Source: DATGEO01 sp035310015 (lineage in GTDB: Bacteria > Chloroflexota > Dormibacteria > Dormibacterales > Dormibacteraceae). Taken from it: DNA of 9,393 nucleotides. Positions within the stretch are counted from its first letter, which is position 1, and the number at the start of each line of letters is the position of its first letter. This document shows, one piece after another, positions 4,635 through 9,393 of this stretch. Location of the stretch: assembly GCA_035310015.1 (NCBI GenBank), contig DATGEO010000024.1:1-9393 (forward strand). Reading direction: 5' to 3'. A program made the translations under genes and the position numbers. Under the pieces are notes generated by a model that saw only the letters and a program-made list of their open reading frames with translations, was not told the DNA's origin and made no database searches.

Positions 4635-5863
4635 GCCCTACCTCTGACGAGGTCCAGCAGCCGGTCGAGCACTCGGCCCCCGTCGGCGCGAAGCGCGTTG
4701 TGCTCGTACTCGTCGGTGATCCACGTCCGCATGCCGCGCACCAGGCGCGCCGTCTCCTCGGAGAACTCGCGCTCGACGTAGAGGTCGTGCACGTAGATCG
4801 TCCCGGCCACCGGCACCTCGTTGTTCCGGAGCACGCTCTCGTCGTACAGCCGAGGCCACTCATGCTCGGCCAGGATGTCCGCTGCCTCGCGCAGAGGACG
4901 CAGGGCGCCGTAGTCCTCGAACATCCACGGGTACACGTGCTCGCCGGTGAACAGGTCCGGCGCGTCGTACGCCTCCGGCAGCAGGCGATGCGCCGACCAG
5001 CGGGTGGCGCAGCCGTCGGCGTAGCTCGCCTCGTGGATGATCGCGTACAGCGGGTTGCGCGAGAACGGGTCCTGCGCCAGCACGTCGTGGCGGAAGGCGG
5101 GCGAGTCGGGATCGAGCTCGAGGATGTAGTGCAGCAGCTCGCTGCCCTCGCTGCGCCCGAGCAGCGTGCCGAGCTGGCGAAAGCGCCGCCCGGTGAGGCG
5201 ATCGCCGTTCGGGAGCCTGAAATCCTCGGCGTCGAGCCGCCGCCGGATCGCGAGCACGCGCGAGCGGTCCTCGGGATAGCGATCGTAGTGCCGGCGGTTG
5301 CGGTCGAGCACCGTGCGGTAGGTGGCCGCATACACGTCGTCGGCCGGCCGGCCGACGGGAGGCACGCCGCCGGTGATGAGCGCCTCACGCAACCCCTCCG
5401 GCGCGATCGACAGGTACGTCATCGAGCAGAACCCGCCGAAGCTCTGGCCGAGGACGCTCCAGCGCTCGACCCCGAGCTCGCGCCGAATCCACTCGGCGTC
5501 GCGCACGATCGAGTCCGCGCGAAAGTGTTCGAGGTAGCCGGCCTGCTGCCGCGGCGTCATGCCCGGCAGCGCGCCGATGGGCGACGAGCGGCCGGTGCCC
5601 CGCTGGTCCAGGAGCAGCACGCGGAAGTCGCGAAGCGCCCGGTCGAGCCAGCCCGGCCCGCTCGGATGGCGCGTCGGCCGAGGCGCCTCGTTGCCAGGGC
5701 CGCCCTGGAAGAAGACGAGGTACGGACGGTCCAGTCCGTCGGGGTCTGCGACCTCGCGGGCGAACACCGTGATGAGTTCGCCGCCAGGGCGCGAGTGATC
5801 GAGCGGAATCGAGAACTCGTGCTCGGTCAGAACGAGTCCGCGCGTGTGCGCGATGGTCGGCAC
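4631..5863 (-). CDS. Prolyl aminopeptidase-like serine hydrolase (alpha/beta fold, family S33)
   Basis: A 410-residue cytosolic alpha/beta hydrolase resembling the longer actinobacterial/xanthomonad-type proline iminopeptidases, which remove N-terminal Pro from peptides. Landmarks: the oxyanion motif FFQGGPGNEAPRP (about 51-63), LLDQRGTGRSS (about 84-94), nucleophile elbow GQSFGG with Ser141, an alpha-helical cap insertion of roughly 150 residues, acid Asp360 in YVHDLY, and His388 in EYEHNALR. All three triad residues are therefore in place. The GTG at 5863 is the first plausible start; no good Shine-Dalgarno site precedes it, and a 7-bp hairpin (5876-5893) lies 12 bases upstream. It is monocistronic on the minus strand, divergent from the 75-residue gene and convergent with the ferritin gene, with stops overlapping in CTAG. 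Exact peptide preference cannot be read from the sequence. Confidence 0.9.
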   Translation of the reverse strand: MPTIAHTRGLVLTEHEFSIPLDHSRPGGELITVFAREVADPDGLDRPYLVFFQGGPGNEAPRPTRHPSGPGWLDRALRDFRVLLLDQRGTGRSSPIGALPGMTPRQQAGYLEHFRADSIVRDAEWIRRELGVERWSVLGQSFGGFCSMTYLSIAPEGLREALITGGVPPVGRPADDVYAATYRTVLDRNRRHYDRYPEDRSRVLAIRRRLDAEDFRLPNGDRLTGRRFRQLGTLLGRSEGSELLHYILELDPDSPAFRHDVLAQDPFSRNPLYAIIHEASYADGCATRWSAHRLLPEAYDAPDLFTGEHVYPWMFEDYGALRPLREAADILAEHEWPRLYDESVLRNNEVPVAGTIYVHDLYVEREFSEETARLVRGMRTWITDEYEHNALRADGGRVLDRLLDLVRGRA

Positions 5864-5875
5864 GGGGCAATTATC

Positions 5876-5893
5876 GCGGCCTCGGAAGGCCGC
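5876..5893. promoter_or_regulatory. 7-bp hairpin upstream of the aminopeptidase start
   Basis: GCGGCCT (5876-5882) pairs perfectly with AGGCCGC (5887-5893) around a 4-base loop. It sits 12 bases before the minus-strand GTG at 5863. It could be a 5' leader stem or chance in GC-rich sequence. It has no T-run, and both neighbours diverge from it, so it is not a terminator. Confidence 0.3.
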
Positions 5894-5906
5894 TCCGGGC
5901 CGAACG

Positions 5907-5921
5907 TTAACCCGAGGTTAA
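5907..5921. promoter_or_regulatory. Inverted repeat TTAACC-N3-GGTTAA, candidate operator
   Basis: A perfect 6-bp inverted repeat with a 3-base centre lies in the 127-bp divergent spacer between the aminopeptidase and 75-residue genes. It overlaps a possible weak plus-strand promoter: GGTTAA (5916-5921), a 16-base gap, then TAACAT (5938-5943). The A/T-containing arms stand out in this GC-rich DNA. The regulator is unknown. Confidence 0.35.
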
Positions 5922-5990
5922 GGCTTGGCTACCTCCCTAACATGATCCGCGCAGTCCCGCCTGCGCGTTTGGGAATAGAGGAGACATCAG

Positions 5991-6218
5991 ATGCCGGCTT
6001 TCGATGCCACCGTTCTCAAGCAGGTCGAGTCCGAGGTTCGCAGCATCAAGGCTGAATACCGGGGCGTCGTCCCCGAGGAGTCGATCGACGTCTTCGCCGG
6101 CGAATCGCTGCAGCGGCTGGCCAACTCTCGGGTCCCTCAGTTCGTCCCGCTCTTCGTCGGCCGCTTCACGCGTGAGCGCCTGCGCGAGCTGATCAAGGCG
6201 GACCGAAGGGCTTCGTAG
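5991..6218 (+). CDS. Small three-helix-bundle-type protein, 75 residues
   Basis: The product is short, mostly helical and cytosolic, with no signal or membrane segment. Three amphipathic helices are apparent: about 5-23 (ATVLKQVESEVRSIKAEY), 29-46 (EESIDVFAGESLQRLANS) and 49-71 (VPQFVPLFVGRFTRERLREL). The SRVPQFVPLFVGRFTRERLR stretch resembles the small 'three-helix bundle dimerization domain' proteins of Actinomycetota, also found as an N-terminal domain in some tyrosine-phosphatase/arsenate-reductase proteins. I recognise the pattern from memory, with moderate confidence. AGAGGAGA (5977-5984) ends six bases before the ATG, the best ribosome binding site in the window, suggesting good expression. 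Its stop lies three bases from the stop of the convergent phosphatase-superfamily gene. Confidence 0.8.
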   Translation: MPAFDATVLKQVESEVRSIKAEYRGVVPEESIDVFAGESLQRLANSRVPQFVPLFVGRFTRERLRELIKADRRAS

Positions 6219-6221
6219 CCG

Positions 6222-7652
6222 TCACGCGCTGAGGCGATCGCGCAGCGCGCTCAGCATCGGGTGCAGCTCGTGCGCGCCGCGCACGTGCGACGTATCGAGC
6301 TCCCACTCTCGGCGCGCGAGCATGAATGGATGAAGCTGCTCGCCCCCGATTGATCCGTGCCCACCGAGCTGGTTCTCGAAGTTGACCTGCCGGTCGCGGA
6401 TGAACGCTCCGAACAGGACGAGGTCTCCCGCGGTCTCGAACCTGTTCAACCGGTGCAGCTGCTCGCGCAGGATGACCGGCTCGTCGTAGCGCGCGAGCAC
6501 CTCGGCCAGCGCGCTAACCGATAGCTCCCGGCCTCTGGTCCAGAAAACGTCTTCGTCTCCGCGCCGCGCCATCACGAGCGCGATGTGCTCGCACCCAAGG
6601 AGCCCGGACAGCAGCGCCGGATACCTCGCCGACACCTCGTCGGCGGTGAGGCGCCAGTCGTTGTCGCTGAGGTACACGTGCCCGAGACCGCCCGAGAACG
6701 AGAGCTTGACGGCGCCTTTCGCCTGGGCCGCGGGCGGCCCGACCTTCTTGCCGTTGAGCTCCTCGACGTGAAAGCCGGGCATCCAGCGCGCGACGAGCTC
6801 GCCGAGCGATGCGCCGGTGAGGTGATCGAAGCGTGCGGCCGGCACCTGGCCGTGGTCGGACAGAACGAGCAGCTCATAGGCATCGCCGCGCGCCCTGGCA
6901 ATCGCGTGAACGGTGCGGTCGACGTGGCGCAGCATCCGCTCGGAGTGCGAGTCGTCGGGCCCGAACGCGTGCCCGACCTCGTCGTACGCATAGAAGCCGG
7001 CGTAGATGGGCGCGAAGCGTTCGCGCATGGCCTGCTCGACCGCGTATCGCGTGAGGTGGTGGACGAACACCTCCTCCAGTGCGTCGCTGACGACGTAGGG
7101 CGCGGCCGGGCGGTGGCCGCTCGTGACGGTGCTTGCGTACTCGGCGGCGGTGCGACCGATGGAGAGCGCGGCGTGTCCGGCCCAGTCGCCGAGATGCACC
7201 GGGTTCAGAAGGTATGGAAGCACGACGCGCCAGGCCGAGCGCGAGCGCTCGTCCTCCCCATACGTTCGCTCGTGATACGCGATGCCGAAGTCGTCCTTCG
7301 CGCCCGCCGGGTAGCACGCCGCGATGCACGCGCCTCCTTTCGTGAGCGGCGTGGTGCCGGCGAAGTACTTGTCCGCGACCTTCTTGAAGGTCGAGCGTGC
7401 GCCGAACTGAACGGCGAGCCGGCGCTGCCGGTCCCACCACCTGAAGCTCGGGATGTTCGAGTTGTCGCCGTAGAGGATGCCCGCCTGGGCGAAGGGCGTC
7501 GTCGAGGGCACGCCGCAGCGATAGGTGTGGATGTCGTAGCGCTCCTGGTCCAGCAGCCGCCTCGTGAAGGGCATCAGCCCCGCGTCCAGCGCGCGCTGGA
7601 GCGCGTCGGCGCTGAGCCCGTCGACGTGCACGATCACAAGGCCCTTCCCCAC
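6222..7652 (-). CDS. Alkaline-phosphatase-superfamily phosphohydrolase (type I phosphodiesterase/nucleotide pyrophosphatase-like)
   Basis: A 476-residue metal-dependent phosphohydrolase or phosphodiesterase without a signal peptide, so likely cytosolic. Active-site landmarks of the superfamily are all visible. Asp11 lies in VIVHVDGLS, and the Thr nucleophile is probably Thr52 (or Thr51) in PSTTPFAQAGILYG. Further ligands are Asp224 and His228 in YDEVGHAFGPDD, Asp266-His267 in LSDHGQ, and His432 in GGHGSIGG. These match the two-metal site of type I phosphodiesterases/NPPs. The GTG at 7652 directly follows the TAA of the upstream EEP gene, and GAGG inside that gene's last codons serves as ribosome site five bases before it, so the two are translationally coupled. 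The C-terminal quarter keeps a beta-strand/His pattern typical of the fold. The substrate is unknown; pairing with an EEP enzyme hints at sequential phosphodiester and phosphomonoester cleavage, which is inference. Confidence 0.9.
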   Translation of the reverse strand: MGKGLVIVHVDGLSADALQRALDAGLMPFTRRLLDQERYDIHTYRCGVPSTTPFAQAGILYGDNSNIPSFRWWDRQRRLAVQFGARSTFKKVADKYFAGTTPLTKGGACIAACYPAGAKDDFGIAYHERTYGEDERSRSAWRVVLPYLLNPVHLGDWAGHAALSIGRTAAEYASTVTSGHRPAAPYVVSDALEEVFVHHLTRYAVEQAMRERFAPIYAGFYAYDEVGHAFGPDDSHSERMLRHVDRTVHAIARARGDAYELLVLSDHGQVPAARFDHLTGASLGELVARWMPGFHVEELNGKKVGPPAAQAKGAVKLSFSGGLGHVYLSDNDWRLTADEVSARYPALLSGLLGCEHIALVMARRGDEDVFWTRGRELSVSALAEVLARYDEPVILREQLHRLNRFETAGDLVLFGAFIRDRQVNFENQLGGHGSIGGEQLHPFMLARREWELDTSHVRGAHELHPMLSALRDRLSA

Positions 7653-8387
7653 TTACACCTCGATCTCCGCAAACACCGCGAGATGGTCGGACGCGCGGGA
7701 GTTGACCGTCCACGCGCGGTGCTCGAACGGCATGGTCGAGGCCGCGTAGATGGCGTCGAGCTTCTGGCCCGTCCAATGCGTACCCAGGACGGATGTGGTG
7801 AGGTTCACCAGACCGGCGCCTTCGGCGGCGCCGGCGATGCGCCGCCAGAGGTGCGGCCGCACCGGGCCGAACGTGTTGAGGTCACCGGCGACGAGCGTGA
7901 GCGGGACGGGTGGCCGCTCGACCATGTCCGCCAGGACGGCCCGGAACTGCTCCAGCTTGTGCGCGAAGCCGACCACGTCCAGATGCGCAACGTACACGCG
8001 CAGCCGGCTCGACTCGGCGCGGATGGCCATCCGCACCTGCGGCGGCACCACCCGCAGCAGCAGCCGTTCGGGCGGGCCGATCTCGATGTGCGCCGCGCCC
8101 GGAAGGGCGATGGTCTCCGGCTCGGCCGCGTCACCGAGCAGGCCGCGCTTCCAGATCAGGGCGTTGGCCTGCTCCCGGCCGGCACGCTGCTGCGCCGTGG
8201 CCTGGAACCATTCATAGCTTGGATCCAGGCGCGCGGCGATCGCTTTCGCGTCGGGCACGCCGCCGTGGATCGAGGCCTCCTGCAGGGCGAGGAGGTCGAT
8301 GTCGCGGAAGGCCGGCTCGCGGCCCACGAGGTCGAGGACCTTGTCGAGGCGGCGGCCGAGCTGCACGTTCCATGAACAGATTCGCAC
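7653..8387 (-). CDS. Endonuclease/exonuclease/phosphatase (EEP) family hydrolase
   Basis: A 244-residue protein with the complete EEP signature: Asn7 in SWNVQ, Glu37 in LLALQEA, His135 in VAHLD, Asp169 and Asn171 in GDLNTF, Asp211 in KLDAIY, and Asp234-His235 in ASDHLAVF at the C-terminus. The family includes DNA repair nucleases, sphingomyelinases, inositol phosphatases and other phosphodiesterases. This small version lacks a signal peptide and membrane anchor. The GTG start at 8387 has AGG about six bases upstream, and a TGA two codons earlier in the same frame rules out a longer protein. It ends TAA immediately before the GTG of the phosphatase-superfamily gene. A second open frame overlaps its first 232 bases. 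Substrate not determinable. Confidence 0.91.
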   Translation of the reverse strand: MRICSWNVQLGRRLDKVLDLVGREPAFRDIDLLALQEASIHGGVPDAKAIAARLDPSYEWFQATAQQRAGREQANALIWKRGLLGDAAEPETIALPGAAHIEIGPPERLLLRVVPPQVRMAIRAESSRLRVYVAHLDVVGFAHKLEQFRAVLADMVERPPVPLTLVAGDLNTFGPVRPHLWRRIAGAAEGAGLVNLTTSVLGTHWTGQKLDAIYAASTMPFEHRAWTVNSRASDHLAVFAEIEV

Positions 8388-8548
8388 TGTTCACCTAACG
8401 CGCGGTGCCGGGAATACCAGTTGGCCGGCTGGGTGAGGTCGTACAACGTGACGCCGTCGGCGGCGATCGCCACGTGGGCGGGGGGCAGAGGGATGACGAC
8501 TCGGGCTCGGAAGTCTTCGGCTTCGGCGGAAACAACTCGGAGGTTCAT
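8156..8548 (-). CDS. Doubtful small ORF upstream of and overlapping the EEP gene
   Basis: From ATG 8548 the first ~54 residues look like real protein (start MNLRVVSAEAEDFRARVVIP, then a hydrophobic strand and YDLTQPANWYSRHRALGEQ) with GC-rich third positions. After about residue 55 the frame runs inside the EEP gene and becomes Ser/Arg/Thr/Pro-rich, the look of an out-of-frame shadow. Either a short gene has lost its stop codon, a frameshift once joined it to the EEP frame, or the tail is simply tolerated overlap. The EEP frame is one base back from this one, and no classical slippery heptamer is seen near 8390. I recognise no domain. If real it is the first gene of the EEP/phosphatase operon. 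Confidence 0.35.
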   Translation of the reverse strand: MNLRVVSAEAEDFRARVVIPLPPAHVAIAADGVTLYDLTQPANWYSRHRALGEQCESVHGTCSSAAASTRSSTSWAASRPSATSTSSPCRRPRSTAACPTRKRSPRAWIQAMNGSRPRRSSVPAGSRPTP

Positions 8549-8641
8549 GGCAAGACGATCTCGCCGCCGCCTGCGCCCCGACTGTGAGCCGGCTTAGAGC
8601 TTCCTCAGAACAGGGATGTCCGCCGCTGAGTGCATCCGCAG

Positions 8642-9037
8642 ATGGACGCGTTGACAAAGAGGGTGCAGGGCATCGGCAGCTTGGGCAGGGATGTGACGAA
8701 TCGCGCGACCGTGGTCTGGATCATGCTGCTGGGCGCCATCGAGTTCACCGACATCCTGACCACGGCCATCGGCAGGGCGCGGGGGGCCATCGAGTCGATG
8801 CCGATCAGCGCGGCGGTGATGGACGAGGGCGGAATCGTGCTCTTCATCGCCATCAAGATCGCGCTGGTCGGTGCGGTGACCATCTCCGTGCTGCTGGCTC
8901 TGCGCTGGATGCGGAGCGGCCGGCCGGGCGCCGGCACGCTGTTCACGTTCACGCTGTCATCGATCCGCGTGGCGACCGTGGCGCTAGCGCTCGTGAGCCT
9001 CCACAACGCCGTCCTGCTGACCTCACTGCAGGCCTGA
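8642..9037 (+). CDS. Small integral membrane protein (DUF5658-like)
   Basis: About 131 residues from ATG 8642; an in-frame GTG at 8630 would add four, and neither has a convincing ribosome site. Three hydrophobic helices are evident: residues about 20-42 (TVVWIMLLGAIEFTDILTTA), 62-87 (IVLFIAIKIALVGAVTISVL) and 98-125 (FTFTLSSIRVATVALALVSL). The first helix with FTD-LTT, a following Gly-Ala-x-Glu-Ser-x-Pro turn and a Lys inside the second helix recall DUF5658-type membrane proteins, where the turn usually reads Glu-x-Asn-Pro. That likeness is from memory and moderate. The short basic N-terminus suggests a cytoplasmic start. The gene stands alone on the plus strand, divergent from the EEP/phosphatase unit. 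Function unknown. Confidence 0.75.
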   Translation: MDALTKRVQGIGSLGRDVTNRATVVWIMLLGAIEFTDILTTAIGRARGAIESMPISAAVMDEGGIVLFIAIKIALVGAVTISVLLALRWMRSGRPGAGTLFTFTLSSIRVATVALALVSLHNAVLLTSLQA

Positions 9038-9061
9038 CTCCTCTCGCTCGAAACAGTCCCA

Positions 9062-9117
9062 GAGCCGGCACTCGACTGCACACTCGCGCTAGCGGGCGTG
9101 CGGGAGCCGGCACTCGA
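9062..9117. repeat. 14-bp direct repeat flanking an imperfect hairpin in an intergenic gap
   Basis: GAGCCGGCACTCGA occurs at 9062-9075 and again at 9104-9117, with starts 42 bases apart. Between them, 9078-9087 and 9092-9101 can form a 10-position stem (eight Watson-Crick pairs, one G-T, one mismatch) around GCTA. A further 10-bp palindrome AGCCCGGGCT is at 9124-9133. This is the 146-bp gap (9038-9183) after the membrane-protein gene. No T-run follows, so a standard terminator is not supported. A regulatory array or small repeat element is possible. The first eight bases of the repeat also occur at 8586-8593. Confidence 0.5.
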
Positions 9118-9183
9118 AGTGGGCCAGCCCGGGCTCCTGGCGCCCGGCGCGAGTAAGTCGCCCCGTCGTACGGTTTAACCAAC

Positions 9184-9393
9184 ATGCAGGAGCGGAGCGA
9201 AGAGCAGATCCTGAGCCGGCTGCTCGATCTGGAAAACGGCGGCCAGGCCGAACGACGCGTCCACCTCGAGGACCAGTCGTACATCTCGCTGATCCACGAC
9301 CCGGACACGGGGCGCGGCTATGTCCTCCGGCATGGCGTGGACGAGACCGAGGGTGCCGAGGTGCCCGAGGGCGCGGAGTTCTACGAGTACCCA
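9184..9393 (+). CDS. Hypothetical protein, 5' part only (cut by window edge)
   Basis: Seventy residues from ATG 9184 to the right edge, with no stop. The visible part is strongly acidic and hydrophilic: a helix starting MQERSEEQILSRLLDLENGG, then a strand/turn-like region (YISLIHDPDTGRGYVL), then a Glu/Gly/Val-rich stretch ending EFYEY. It has no signal peptide, membrane segment or motif I recognise. No Shine-Dalgarno site is visible; GGTTTAACC (9172-9180), a small odd palindrome, lies just upstream, so leaderless or weak initiation is possible. The codon pattern and consistent frame support a real gene; the function is unknown. Confidence 0.65.
   Translation, partial: MQERSEEQILSRLLDLENGGQAERRVHLEDQSYISLIHDPDTGRGYVLRHGVDETEGAEVPEGAEFYEYP

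Noticed and set aside
4280..6055. Plus-strand open frame of about 590 codons across the ferritin and aminopeptidase region
   Set aside because: It crosses two clear genes with intact catalytic motifs and shows no domain, so it is an antisense shadow.
6585..8375. Plus-strand open frame of about 596 codons opposite the phosphatase and EEP genes
   Set aside because: The minus-strand genes carry complete active sites; this frame has only Arg/Val/Asp-rich composition.
9078..9101. Hairpin after the membrane-protein gene as an intrinsic terminator
   Set aside because: The stem has a mismatch and a wobble, and no T-rich tail follows; kept only as a repeat/hairpin feature.
1..9393. tRNA, rRNA, CRISPR, insertion-sequence or prophage features
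   Set aside because: I saw no cloverleaf, regular repeat-spacer array, transposase/integrase motif or phage structural gene.

Overview
The window is very GC-rich (I estimate high 60s to about 70 percent), densely coding bacterial chromosome with no phage, insertion-sequence, tRNA, rRNA or CRISPR signal. GTG and TTG starts are frequent, stop codons overlap neighbouring genes, and the families mix actinobacterial-type (STAS, small three-helix protein) and KaiC-type content. This fits an Actinomycetota- or Chloroflexota/Dormibacterota-like soil or environmental lineage. I cannot fix the taxon from sequence alone.

Layout, left to right. (1) 1-1990, minus strand: a two-gene unit encoding a MerR-type DNA-binding domain fused to a response-regulator receiver, then a two-domain KaiC-like ATPase that runs off the left edge. 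The stop and start codons overlap (TTGA). Divergent from it is a STAS-domain protein (2071-2526), so this corner looks like a signalling module. (2) 2523-4071, minus strand: an 84-residue unknown protein, a calcineurin-like metallophosphoesterase and a lipoprotein lytic transglycosylase, probably one operon. It is preceded by an unusually structured leader: a tiered hairpin at 4103-4174 and a perfect 10-bp inverted repeat that places the first start codon in its loop. (3) 4302-4634, plus strand: an encapsulated-ferritin-type protein (EncFtn) with its ferroxidase residues but no recognisable encapsulin-targeting tail and no encapsulin gene nearby. A helically phased set of AGGT/ACCT half-sites lies upstream. 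(4) 4631-5863, minus: an S33 prolyl-aminopeptidase-like hydrolase. (5) 5991-6218, plus: a 75-residue three-helix-type protein with a strong ribosome binding site. (6) 6222-8548, minus: an EEP-family phosphohydrolase translationally coupled to an alkaline-phosphatase-superfamily enzyme, preceded by a doubtful small ORF. (7) 8642-9037, plus: a small membrane protein. Then come a 146-bp gap with a 14-bp direct repeat around a hairpin, and the start of an unknown gene cut by the right edge.

Genes alternate between divergent and convergent pairs. All three tail-to-tail junctions overlap or nearly touch, which leaves no room for intrinsic terminators. Most genes look like core housekeeping or signalling functions. 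The points most worth a second look are the orphan EncFtn with its operator-like array, the structured leader of the adjacent operon, and the KaiC/MerR-receiver/STAS cluster.
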